A DNA stretch of 64,000 nucleotides from NCBI RefSeq assembly GCF_001423485.1, contig NZ_LMOD01000001.1, forward strand, positions 874,617 through 938,616, read 5' to 3'. The DNA is from Microbacterium sp. Leaf320 (GTDB taxonomy: Bacteria > Actinomycetota > Actinomycetes > Actinomycetales > Microbacteriaceae). The translations under genes were made by a program, and so were the position numbers. The notes under the pieces are model-generated. The model was not told where the DNA came from and did no database searches. It worked only from the letters and a program-made list of their open reading frames with translations. This document shows positions 25,336 to 32,607 of this stretch, one piece after another; position 1 is the stretch's first letter; each line of letters begins with the position of its first letter.

Positions 25336-25776
25336 GTGACCCCTGACGATGACGCCCGGCTGAGTGAGCTCGTCGTCATGCGCAAGGTGCGCGACAGGAT
25401 CGATCGCGAATACGCGAAGCCTCTCGACGTCGAAGCCCTCGCGAAGGGGGCGCACATGAGCGCCGGTCATCTGAGCCGGCGGTTCCGGGACGCATACGGC
25501 GAATCTCCGTACTCCTACCTGATGACCCGACGGATCGAACGGGCCATGGCGTTGCTGCGTCGAGGCGACCTCTCGGTGACGGAGGTGTGTTTCGAGGTCG
25601 GGAGCTCGTCGCTCGGCACCTTCAGCACGAGGTTCACCGAGCTCGTCGGTGTCTCACCCCGCGTGTACCGTGAACGCGCGACCAACGTCGAAGGCATTCC
25701 GACCATCCATGCGAAGCACGTCATCCGACCGATCAGGAATCAAGAAGCACCGCGCACGGACGCGCACCTAACCTGA
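25336..25776 (+). CDS. AraC-family helix-turn-helix regulator (DNA-binding domain only)
   Basis: The product is 146 residues from GTG 25336; an in-frame ATG at 25285 would add 17. Only the two-helix-turn-helix AraC domain is present: LDVEALAKGAHMSAGHLSRR for the first, SVTEVCFEVGSSSLGTFSTR for the second, and GVSPRVYRERA as the family signature. There is no ligand domain. It lies just upstream of a VOC gene and a UvrA-like gene; the order recurs in actinobacteria and suggests this protein controls them. Its TGA overlaps the -10 of the VOC gene. Confidence 0.85.
   Translation: MTPDDDARLSELVVMRKVRDRIDREYAKPLDVEALAKGAHMSAGHLSRRFRDAYGESPYSYLMTRRIERAMALLRRGDLSVTEVCFEVGSSSLGTFSTRFTELVGVSPRVYRERATNVEGIPTIHAKHVIRPIRNQEAPRTDAHLT
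25769..25774 (+). promoter_or_regulatory. -10 hexamer, leaderless start of the VOC-UvrA-like pair
   Basis: TAACCT lies six bases before the ATG at 25781 and overlaps the stop codon of the AraC-type gene. Confidence 0.6.
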
Positions 25777-25780
25777 ACCC

Positions 25781-26191
25781 ATGAACATCAGCATCCATTA
25801 CGCATTCCTTCCGCACACGGATGCCGAGGCAGCCCTCGGCTTCTATCGTGACGCCCTCGGATTCGAGGTGCGCAACGACGTCGGCTACGACGGGCTCCGA
25901 TGGCTCACGGTCGGCCCCGAGGGGCAACCAGAGACCTCGATCGTGCTGCACCCGCCGGCGACCGACCCGGGGATCACGGATGCCGAGCGGCAGACGATCC
26001 TCGAACTCATCGCGAAGGGCAGCTACACGGCTCTGACGCTCGCGAGCGACGACCTCGACGGTCTGTTCGACCGGCTGGTCGCACAGGGTGCCGATGTCGT
26101 GCAGGAACCCATGGACCAGCCGTACGGCGTGCGCGACTGCGCCTTCCGCGATCCCGCGGGCAATCTTCTCCGTATCAACCAGGCCGGCTGA
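25781..26191 (+). CDS. VOC-superfamily (glyoxalase/bleomycin-resistance fold) protein
   Basis: The product is 136 residues. Two beta-alpha-beta-beta-beta modules: HTDAEAALGFYRDALGFEVR at the N-terminus, and DDLDGLFDRLVAQGADVVQE followed by DCAFRDPAGNLLRI at the C-terminus. These folds act as metal-dependent isomerases or dioxygenases, or as drug-binding proteins. It is 26 bases upstream of the UvrA-like gene. An antibiotic-sequestering or detoxifying role is plausible in that context but not shown. Confidence 0.85.
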   Translation: MNISIHYAFLPHTDAEAALGFYRDALGFEVRNDVGYDGLRWLTVGPEGQPETSIVLHPPATDPGITDAERQTILELIAKGSYTALTLASDDLDGLFDRLVAQGADVVQEPMDQPYGVRDCAFRDPAGNLLRINQAG

Positions 26192-26217
26192 GCAGGCCGA
26201 GAAACCCGAGGAAGACC

Positions 26218-28566
26218 ATGACACACGCTGCAGACGGCCACGACCTGATCCGCGTTCAGGGTGCCCGCGAGAACAACCTCAAAGAGGTCAGCGTCGACAT
26301 CCCGAAGCGTCGGCTCACGGTGTTCACGGGCGTCTCGGGATCAGGAAAGAGCTCTCTCGTCTTCGACACGATCGCCGCCGAGTCGAGGCGGATGATCGAC
26401 GAGACCTACAGCGCCTTCGTGCAGGGATTCATGCCTTCGGTGCCTCGGCCGGACGTCGACGTCCTCGAGGGACTCACGACGTCGATCATCGTCGATCAGG
26501 AGCGCCTCGGGGCGAACCCTCGCTCGACCGTCGGCACGGTGACCGACGCGAACGCGATGCTGCGCATCCTGTTCAGCAAGCTGGGCCAGCCCTACATCGG
26601 CGGACCGACGGCGTTCTCGTTCAACATCCCCACCCAGAAGGCCAGCGGCGTGATGACGGGGCCGGGCGGCGAGAAGAAGATCGTCAAGGACGCGATCTAC
26701 CTCGGGGGCATGTGCCCGCGGTGCGAGGGCAGGGGAGCGGTCTCAGACCTCGACCTCGCCCAGATCGTCGACGAGTCCAAATCGCTCGACGAGGGCGCGA
26801 TCATGGTGCCCGGATACACCGCTGACGGCTGGATGGTGAAGGGCTTCTCCGCCTCCGGCTTCTACCCGGCAGACAAGCCGGTCGCCGAGTTCACCGAGAA
26901 GCAGCGGCAGCTGTTCCTCTATGGCGAGGTCACGAAGGTCAAGATCTCGGGTATCAACATGACCTACGAGGGGCTGATCCCGAAGATCACGAAGTCGATG
27001 CTCTCGAAGGATCTCGACGCGCTGCAGCCCCACATCCGCGCGTTCGTCGAGCGCGTCGCGACCTTCGCGACTTGCCCCGAGTGCGACGGCACCCGACTCA
27101 CCGAGGGCGCTCGCTCGTCGAAGATCGACGGGATCAGCATTGCTGACGCGTGCCGGATGCAGGTGACCGACCTCGCAGCGTGGGTGCGCGGTCTCGAGCT
27201 TCCCGGTGCCGCGCCGCTCCTCGAGGCGCTGAGCGCCAACCTCGACGCATTCGTCACGCTCGGCCTCGGTTACCTGAGCCTCGAACGCCCGTCGGGCACG
27301 CTGTCAGGGGGAGAGGCGCAGCGCATCAAGATGCTCCGCCACCTCGGCTCGTCGCTGACGGATGTGACGTATGTGTTCGACGAGCCCACGATCGGGCTGC
27401 ACCCGCACGACATCCAGCGCATGAACACGCTGCTGCTGCGACTGCGCGACAAGGGGAACACGGTGCTCGTGGTCGAGCACAAGCCCGAGACCATCGCGAT
27501 CGGCGACCACGTGGTCGACCTCGGGCCCGGCGCAGGAAGCGCCGGCGGCGAGATCTGCTTCGAGGGCACCGTAGAGGGGCTGAAAGCCAGCGGTACCCGC
27601 ACGGGCACACACCTCGACGACCGTGCGGCCCTCAAGCGGTCCGTGCGCACGAGTGATGGAGCGATCGAGGTGCGCGGCGCAACGGCGAACAATCTGCAGG
27701 ATGTCGATGTCGACATCCCCACCGGCGTGCTCACCGTCATCACCGGCGTCGCTGGTTCGGGCAAGAGCTCGCTCATCCATGGTTCGGTGTCGAAGCGCGA
27801 AGGTGTCGTCGCGATCGATCAGGGTGCGATCAAGGGGTCGCGTCGCAGCAACCCCGCCACGTACACCGGTCTGCTCGAGCCGATCCGCAAGGCGTTCGCG
27901 AAGGCCAACGGGGTGAAACCCGCTCTGTTCAGCGCGAACTCCGAGGGCGCCTGCCCGACATGCAAGGGTGCGGGCGTGATCATCACCGAGCTCGGTTTCA
28001 TGGACACGATCGAGACACCGTGCGAGGACTGCGGCGGCAAGCGCTTCCAGGCGGCTGTGCTCGAGTACAAGCTCGCAGGCAAGGACATCACTCAGGTGCT
28101 GGATCTGCCGGTCTCAGAGGCGCGCGTCTTCTTCTCCGAGGGCGACGCGAAGCTGCCGGCGGCCGCCGCGATCCTCGGGCGGCTCGAAGACGTCGGGCTC
28201 GGCTACCTCTCGCTCGGACAGCCGCTGTCGACACTCTCGGGTGGTGAGCGCCAGCGCATCAAGCTGGCGATCCAGATGGGGGAGAAGGGCGATACCTACG
28301 TGCTCGACGAGCCCACCACCGGTCTGCACCTCGCCGACGTGCAGAACATCCTGGGTCTGCTCGATCGGCTCGTGGAATCGGGCAAGACCGTTATCGTCAT
28401 CGAGCACCATCAGGCAGTGATGGCCCACGCCGACTGGATCATCGACATCGGACCGGGAGCCGGGCACGACGGCGGGCGGGTCGTCTTCGAAGGAAGTCCT
28501 GCGGATCTCGTGGCGGCGAAGTCGACGGTGACGGGGGAGCACCTCGCCGCATACGTCGGGGCGTAG
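26218..28566 (+). CDS. UvrA-like ABC ATPase (drug-resistance type, short)
   Basis: The product is 782 residues, starting behind GAGGAAGACC; housekeeping UvrA is about 950. Two ABC cassettes are present: Walker A GVSGSGKSSL (about 40-49) and GVAGSGKSSL (about 512-521); signatures SGGEAQRIKM and SGGERQRIKL; Walker B TYVFDEPTIGL and TYVLDEPTTGL. Zinc-finger pairs CPRCEGRG, CPECDGTRL, CPTCKGAG and CEDCGGKRF are seen. The missing length lies in the UvrB-binding and insertion region, so it belongs with the UvrA-like class that includes DrrC. It probably removes or recognises drug-DNA adducts without the full excinuclease. Partner genes: AraC regulator and VOC protein. Confidence 0.88.
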   Translation: MTHAADGHDLIRVQGARENNLKEVSVDIPKRRLTVFTGVSGSGKSSLVFDTIAAESRRMIDETYSAFVQGFMPSVPRPDVDVLEGLTTSIIVDQERLGANPRSTVGTVTDANAMLRILFSKLGQPYIGGPTAFSFNIPTQKASGVMTGPGGEKKIVKDAIYLGGMCPRCEGRGAVSDLDLAQIVDESKSLDEGAIMVPGYTADGWMVKGFSASGFYPADKPVAEFTEKQRQLFLYGEVTKVKISGINMTYEGLIPKITKSMLSKDLDALQPHIRAFVERVATFATCPECDGTRLTEGARSSKIDGISIADACRMQVTDLAAWVRGLELPGAAPLLEALSANLDAFVTLGLGYLSLERPSGTLSGGEAQRIKMLRHLGSSLTDVTYVFDEPTIGLHPHDIQRMNTLLLRLRDKGNTVLVVEHKPETIAIGDHVVDLGPGAGSAGGEICFEGTVEGLKASGTRTGTHLDDRAALKRSVRTSDGAIEVRGATANNLQDVDVDIPTGVLTVITGVAGSGKSSLIHGSVSKREGVVAIDQGAIKGSRRSNPATYTGLLEPIRKAFAKANGVKPALFSANSEGACPTCKGAGVIITELGFMDTIETPCEDCGGKRFQAAVLEYKLAGKDITQVLDLPVSEARVFFSEGDAKLPAAAAILGRLEDVGLGYLSLGQPLSTLSGGERQRIKLAIQMGEKGDTYVLDEPTTGLHLADVQNILGLLDRLVESGKTVIVIEHHQAVMAHADWIIDIGPGAGHDGGRVVFEGSPADLVAAKSTVTGEHLAAYVGA

Positions 28567-28609
28567 ATCGGAGTCTGCTCAAGAGACGGAGCGGTCCGCA
28601 GGGGCGTGG

Positions 28610-29455
28610 TCAGTCCTTGCGCGCGACGATCGTGAAGGTGCAGGGAATCAGGTTGCGCTCGGCCTCCGGCCAGGCGTAGCCGCGCGGGACCTCGACCATT
28701 CGGGGGCTGAACCGCCAGGGCAGTGTGCGCCCCTCGTCGAAATGGACGATCCGGAGCCCCGCGCGGAGCAGCGCGCCGAGGATCTCGGACAGCGGATGCG
28801 GCCACTCATAGGTCCGCGCATGCGCCACCGTTCCGTCTCCGGCGTATGTGGACTCGTCATCCCACTGCTGTGCGCGACCGTCTCCGAAATACGAGTAGCG
28901 CGTGGTGAGACCTTCCGCGTCTTCGTCGAGGGCGAGCAATGCCGGGTGACCGTCCCTGATGAAGAAAGTCCCTCCAGAACGCAGGAGGTCGACGATCTGA
29001 ACGGCCCAACGATCGAGATCCTGCAGCCAGCAGATCGTGCCGATGCTCGTGTATACGACATCGAATTCACCGGTCACTGCGTTTCGGGCATCGAGCACGT
29101 CGGACGGGACCCACGTCGCTGCGACTCCGGTGCGCTCGGCGAGAGCCGCTGCGACGCGCAGCGCAGGCTCCGAGAAGTCCACGCCGGTCACGCGGGCGCC
29201 GGCACGCGCCAGCGAAATCGTGTCCGTGCCGATGTGGCACTGCAGATGACAGACGTCGAGTCCTGACAGGTTTCCACCGGTCAGGAAGCGGCCGAGCACC
29301 GGCAGGTCGTCGCTCACGACGTCGCTGAGATGGTTCGGGTCATCGAACGCATCCAGCCCGTACGCCGCTTCATGCAGAGGCACGCGGTCGTCCCAGTTCT
29401 GCAGATTCGCTGTGCGTGCAGCTTCCCAGTCGATCTCGACGTTGCTTCCGTTCAC
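28610..29455 (-). CDS. class I SAM-dependent methyltransferase
   Basis: The product is 281 residues from a leaderless GTG. A SAM pocket is visible: GLDVCHLQCHIGTDTISLAR (about 67-86), VTGVDFSEPAL, WVPSDVLDA and VYTSIGTICWL. The C-terminal part SYFGDGRAQQWDDESTY is typical of small-molecule methyltransferases of unknown substrate. It is the last minus-strand gene left of the dif site, which starts 43 bases beyond its start codon. Confidence 0.82.
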   Translation of the reverse strand: MNGSNVEIDWEAARTANLQNWDDRVPLHEAAYGLDAFDDPNHLSDVVSDDLPVLGRFLTGGNLSGLDVCHLQCHIGTDTISLARAGARVTGVDFSEPALRVAAALAERTGVAATWVPSDVLDARNAVTGEFDVVYTSIGTICWLQDLDRWAVQIVDLLRSGGTFFIRDGHPALLALDEDAEGLTTRYSYFGDGRAQQWDDESTYAGDGTVAHARTYEWPHPLSEILGALLRAGLRIVHFDEGRTLPWRFSPRMVEVPRGYAWPEAERNLIPCTFTIVARKD

Positions 29456-29461
29456 GCGTCG

Positions 29462-29467
29462 AGCCTA
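29462..29467 (-). promoter_or_regulatory. -10 hexamer, leaderless start of the methyltransferase gene
   Basis: TAGGCT lies six bases before the GTG at 29455 on the minus strand. Confidence 0.6.
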
Positions 29468-29497
29468 CCGACAGCCCCGATCACCACGAATCACTGT

Positions 29498-29525
29498 AAC
29501 GCCGATAATGCACATTATGTCAGAT
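29498..29525. other. dif: dif, chromosome-dimer resolution site (XerC/XerD target)
   Basis: The 28 bases divide as AACGCCGATAA (XerC arm, 29498-29508), TGCACA (centre, 29509-29514) and TTATGTCAGAT (XerD arm, 29515-29525). Inner arms form ATAATG/CATTAT. It matches the published actinobacterial dif consensus, as I recall it (CCGATAAT, two variable bases, ACATTATGTCA), throughout its core. By hand alignment it agrees with the E. coli dif at 19 of 28 positions. It sits in an AT-rich 120-base gap between genes, and gene orientation and the GGGGGAG motif flip here. XerCD/FtsK would resolve chromosome dimers at this point, the replication terminus. Confidence 0.9.
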
Positions 29526-29577
29526 AAAGTGAGCAAGCGGCTCCCCTGAAGATGCCCTCGGCGGTCGTGCGTGAGGA

Positions 29578-30144
29578 TCACCAGGGTGTGCCATTCAGGT
29601 CGATGTCGCCCGGCGGCCACTGCTCTGCTCGAGCCCCCGGGTCCGCGTGGGCGGCGAAGATGAGGATCGGCCCATCGGTAGACGTCACGGTCGCGTTCGC
29701 GTCGATCATCGAGACGTGACGCTCCACGGCGTTCACTCGCGTCCAGCCGGTGCGCTCGTAGAACGACGCGACCTCCTCTCGGCAGCCGAGATAGCCGAAG
29801 TCGACACGATCGTCGTCGCGCATCGCCTGCTGGGCGTGGGCCATCACACGGCGGCCGACTCCGTCGGAGCGCCAGTCCGGATGAACCAGCACTCCCCCGG
29901 TTCCAGCGACCGTGACCTCGCGTGCGCCGACGCGTATGAGGCGCCGTTGAAACCCTACGTGCGCGACTGCGATCGAGTCGTGGAAGATCACCGTGTGGAC
30001 ATCCGCCGGCGAATACCCGTACGGGCGGTCAGGTGTCCACTCTCCGTGCTCCGCTCGGTACTCACTGTCGAAGAGGACTTTCAGTGCCGCCGACGCCGAT
30101 TCGGACAGGGTGTCATGCTCGACGATGACTATGTGCTCCGTCAT
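29578..30144 (-). CDS. GNAT-family N-acetyltransferase
   Basis: The product is 188 residues. GNAT core: VGFQRRLIRVGAREVTVAGT (beta4), VHPDWRSDGVGRRVMAHAQQ (acetyl-CoA pyrophosphate loop) and YERTGWTRVNAVERH near the C-terminus. It begins one base after the stop of the preceding GNAT gene and is the last of four genes from the ArsR promoter. The target amine is unknown; aminoglycoside-like substrates are possible for this subgroup but unproven. Confidence 0.82.
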   Translation of the reverse strand: MTEHIVIVEHDTLSESASAALKVLFDSEYRAEHGEWTPDRPYGYSPADVHTVIFHDSIAVAHVGFQRRLIRVGAREVTVAGTGGVLVHPDWRSDGVGRRVMAHAQQAMRDDDRVDFGYLGCREEVASFYERTGWTRVNAVERHVSMIDANATVTSTDGPILIFAAHADPGARAEQWPPGDIDLNGTPW

Positions 30145-30732
30145 TCAGGATCCTCCGCGCGTCGGAACGACGACGGTGGGCGTCGGACGTAGCGCCGTCA
30201 CTGTCAAGATGTTCCTCCCATGCTCGCTCGCGGGGCGATCATCGCCTGAGTCCACGAAGCCGAGCTTCTCGAGCACGCGGCGCGAGGCGACGTTCCATTC
30301 CCAGACACTCGCCCACGCTCGCTCATGGCCTGTCGAACCGGCCCACACGAGAACGGCTGTAGCGGCCTCCGTCGCGTACCCGCGATTGTGGGCGCTGCGC
30401 AGAAGTTCGAAGGCGATCTCCGGCTCGCCCTCTGCTCCGTTGCCCTCGAAGATGAGTCCGCAGTAGCCGTAGACCTCGCCGGTCGAGGCGTCCTCTACAG
30501 ACAGCAGGTCGGAGCGCTCGCTTTCCTCGTTCGCGATATGGGTCGCGATGTCAGAGACTGTCGGGTGGCCTCCGGCATCGAGCTTCCGGTGAGCCGGCAC
30601 GCGCTCGTCACGTTCGGTCCACAGCCGGTGGAACACCTCCGCATCCGTGACTGCCTGTGGCCGGAGGGTCAATCGCGCCGTCCGCAGCGTCTCCCCGCCC
30701 AGGGCTCCCCGCGCCCGGAGATCGGCGTTCAT
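30145..30732 (-). CDS. GNAT-family N-acetyltransferase (RimJ/RimL-like)
   Basis: The product is 195 residues from the ATG at 30732, which overlaps the SRPBCC stop (ATGA); an open frame continues upstream but lies inside that gene. RimJ/RimL-type pattern: TARLTLRPQAVTDAEVFHRL at the N-terminus, SAHNRGYATEAATAVLVWAG for acetyl-CoA binding, and WEWNVASRRVLEKLGFVDSG with the conserved Asn and Ser. It would acetylate a protein N-terminus or a small amine. It belongs to the ArsR-SRPBCC-GNAT-GNAT operon. Confidence 0.83.
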   Translation of the reverse strand: MNADLRARGALGGETLRTARLTLRPQAVTDAEVFHRLWTERDERVPAHRKLDAGGHPTVSDIATHIANEESERSDLLSVEDASTGEVYGYCGLIFEGNGAEGEPEIAFELLRSAHNRGYATEAATAVLVWAGSTGHERAWASVWEWNVASRRVLEKLGFVDSGDDRPASEHGRNILTVTALRPTPTVVVPTRGGS

Positions 30733-31226
30733 GCTCGTGTCGCCAATCCGGCCTCGACGAGGTCGGCCAGAGCTGACGTCACCGAGCCCCACCCCTCGAA
30801 GAAGCCGAGGTCCTCGTGCAGGTTTCGCGCAGCGGGATCTCCATGTCGAACGACCACACGGTACATCGTGCCGTCGGGATGCTCGTCGAGCGTGATCTCC
30901 GCCGTCATCGAGACAGGTTCGGGCTTCGCGGGCCGCCAGGAGCTGTCGACCACGTTGGTGAAGACCAGTCGCCGCTCGGGCTCCACGACCAGGAAGATCC
31001 CATCCGTATGCGCGGCGTACTCCCCCGCTTCGTCTCGCATGCTGGTGACGAAACCGCCCCCGGGCTGTACGTCGAGGCGGTCGACGCGTGCCTGCATGGG
31101 GGCGGGAACCCACCACTGTGCGAGAAGCTCCGGGTCTGTCCATGCGCGCCACACCGCCGACGGTGATGCCCGGATCGTCCTCTCCAGAGTCAGATCGAGA
31201 CGCGGGTCGTGGGTTGTGCTGGTCAT
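30729..31226 (-). CDS. SRPBCC-domain protein (AHSA1/activator of Hsp90-like)
   Basis: The product is 165 residues. The AHSA1-type START-like fold shows LERTIRASPSAVWRAWTDPE at the N-terminus, LAQWWVPAPMQARVDRLDVQ, and a C-terminal helix HEDLGFFEGWGSVTSALADL. These proteins hold hydrophobic ligands in a deep cavity. The gene overlaps the ArsR gene by four bases. ArsR-SRPBCC pairs are very common in actinobacteria and the ArsR partner is usually the regulator; the physiological ligand is unknown. Confidence 0.85.
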   Translation of the reverse strand: MTSTTHDPRLDLTLERTIRASPSAVWRAWTDPELLAQWWVPAPMQARVDRLDVQPGGGFVTSMRDEAGEYAAHTDGIFLVVEPERRLVFTNVVDSSWRPAKPEPVSMTAEITLDEHPDGTMYRVVVRHGDPAARNLHEDLGFFEGWGSVTSALADLVEAGLATRA

Positions 31227-31555
31227 GCTGTCTCCTCCAGGTCGGTCACCAGGGACTCGAGTCGGTCCGTTCGCTCATCCCAGAGCCGGCGTTGCTCGTC
31301 GAGCCAATCACCGACGACGGCTAGGCGGTCGTGATCGAGTGTGCAGGTGCGCACGCGTCCGCTCTTCGAGGTGCGGATGAGTCCGCTCTCCTCCAGTGCG
31401 CGAATGTGCTTCAGAAACGACGGAAGCGTGATCGCGAAAGGCTGGGCGAGCTCCCCCACACTCGCGGGGCCACGCCCGAGTGAGCGGATGACCTCGCGAC
31501 GGGTCGGGTCGGCGAGAGCGAGAAACACCTCGTTCACACCGTCATGGTTTGCCAT
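31223..31555 (-). CDS. ArsR-family winged-helix repressor
   Basis: The product is 110 residues. Winged helix: LADPTRREVIRSLGRGPASV, ELAQPFAITLPSFLKHIRAL (recognition helix) and LIRTSKSGRVRTCTLDH (wing). No metal-binding Cys cluster is seen, so it is of the SRPBCC-associated type rather than a metal sensor. It is first in a four-gene operon and presumably represses it. Confidence 0.87.
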   Translation of the reverse strand: MANHDGVNEVFLALADPTRREVIRSLGRGPASVGELAQPFAITLPSFLKHIRALEESGLIRTSKSGRVRTCTLDHDRLAVVGDWLDEQRRLWDERTDRLESLVTDLEETA

Positions 31556-31562
31556 GAGGATA

Positions 31563-31568
31563 AGTATT
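31563..31568 (-). promoter_or_regulatory. possible -10, leaderless start of the ArsR operon
   Basis: AATACT on the minus strand lies seven bases before the ATG at 31555. It fits the nAnnnT core. Confidence 0.4.
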
Positions 31569-31582
31569 GCTCACGCGGAAGG

Positions 31583-32128
31583 TTAGCGCAAGGGCAAAGT
31601 ATGGTCAGGTCTCACCATGCAGACGAGTCCCTTGCGGTCGTCCCAGGAGGCGACCCGTTCGAACCCTCGGGATTCATAGAGCTTGATCGCCGGAGCCCGC
31701 CAATCCCAGACGGACAGGCGCACGCGCCCGGACGTCAGCGCCAACGCCGCATCCAACAGTGCGGATCCGAGTCCTCGCCCGCGAAGATCCGGATCCGCCC
31801 AGAGACGCTTGATCTCGGCCTCTCCCCCGTCGATCCGGATGATCACGACCCCGACGGGCCGCTGCTCGATCGTGGCGAGCAGCGTGGTGCAGTCGGCATA
31901 GGAGGCGCGCGGATCGGCCACCTCCCGCTCGTATCGTGGCGGCAGCGCCATGATCGACGCAGGCGGCTCGGCTCGACCGTACTCGTGCTTCTCCGATTCC
32001 GTCTGCAGGAGATAGGTGCGGACGAGCGCACTCACCGCAGTCGTATCGGCCGCGTCCCACCGCGACTCCCGGACATGGATCGACAGCCGGAGTTCGTCAG
32101 GCGACGAGTGCGGATGGGGCGAGGTCAC
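31583..32128 (-). CDS. GNAT-family N-acetyltransferase
   Basis: The product is 181 residues from a GTG. GNAT elements: VGVVIIRIDGGEAEIKRLWA (beta4-beta5), DPDLRGRGLGSALLDAALAL (Q/RxxGxG/A loop) and WRAPAIKLYESRGFERVASW. The N-terminal 60 residues are not diagnostic. A CAGAAT hexamer six bases before the start may be a leaderless promoter. It is separate from the ArsR operon by 27 bases. Confidence 0.82.
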   Translation of the reverse strand: MTSPHPHSSPDELRLSIHVRESRWDAADTTAVSALVRTYLLQTESEKHEYGRAEPPASIMALPPRYEREVADPRASYADCTTLLATIEQRPVGVVIIRIDGGEAEIKRLWADPDLRGRGLGSALLDAALALTSGRVRLSVWDWRAPAIKLYESRGFERVASWDDRKGLVCMVRPDHTLPLR

Positions 32129-32134
32129 ACCTCT

Positions 32135-32140
32135 ATTCTG
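32135..32140 (-). promoter_or_regulatory. possible -10, leaderless GNAT start
   Basis: CAGAAT lies six bases before the GTG at 32128 on the minus strand; a weak match. Confidence 0.3.
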
Positions 32141-32143
32141 CTC

Positions 32144-32512
32144 TCACTGGGCTGCCCAGACGCCCAGCTCGTTGCCGCTCGGGTCCACGAAATGCAGTCG
32201 TCGACCGCCGGGGAATTCGTATGGGCCCTGCGTGACTGCGCCACCGGCTTCCGCTATCGCGGTGTGCGTGGCATCGAGGTCATCGGAGTACAGGAGCACG
32301 AGCGGACCGCCCGCGGGACGCGCCTGGTCGGACAGCAGAAGGCCGCCCACCTCGGACCCATCGCCGGTAGGCGAGGCGATGCCCGCATAGGCGGGCCCGT
32401 AGTCGACGAAGACCCATCCGAAGGTGTCGCCGTAGAAGCGCTTGGCCGTCTCGAGGTCATTGACCACGAGCTCGACGTAGTTGATGGAGTGGTGCACGGG
32501 TTCAGGTGTCAT
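32144..32512 (-). CDS. VOC-superfamily protein
   Basis: The product is 122 residues. Glyoxalase-fold modules: SINYVELVVNDLETAKRFYG at the N-terminus and DDLDATHTAIAEAGGAVTQG followed by GRRLHFVDPSGNELGVW at the C-terminus. The VDPSGNELGVW end is characteristic of small lactoylglutathione-lyase-like proteins. No enzymatic activity can be assigned. The start sits six bases after a -10 hexamer. Confidence 0.84.
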   Translation of the reverse strand: MTPEPVHHSINYVELVVNDLETAKRFYGDTFGWVFVDYGPAYAGIASPTGDGSEVGGLLLSDQARPAGGPLVLLYSDDLDATHTAIAEAGGAVTQGPYEFPGGRRLHFVDPSGNELGVWAAQ

Positions 32513-32518
32513 GCGGCC

Positions 32519-32524
32519 ACGGTA
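32519..32524 (-). promoter_or_regulatory. -10 hexamer, leaderless start of the VOC gene
   Basis: TACCGT on the minus strand lies six bases before the ATG at 32512. Confidence 0.55.
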
Positions 32525-32595
32525 GCGACAGCATCCGACATCCGGAAGAGCATGCCGCGGCGCTGCGAGCGACCGGCGGGGCCGCGCACCAGGAG

Positions 32596-32601
32596 TAGCG
32601 T
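32596..32601 (+). promoter_or_regulatory. -10 hexamer, leaderless start of the MFS gene
   Basis: TAGCGT lies six bases before the GTG at 32608, divergent from the VOC promoter 71 bases away. Confidence 0.6.
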
Positions 32602-32607
32602 GGAAGG

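Larger units (their letters stand above)
602..28539 (+). repeat. GGGGGAG motif set, left replichore (all plus strand)
   Basis: Fifteen copies of GGGGGAG were found by eye on the plus strand left of dif, starting at 602, 3428, 4718, 5535, 7242, 8173, 8493, 12425, 14561, 21666, 23211, 25266, 27307, 28278 and 28533; none was found on the minus strand. Two (21666, 23211) lie inside minus-strand genes and one (4718) between genes, so the bias does not simply follow coding direction. All read 5' to 3' towards dif. Confidence 0.75.
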
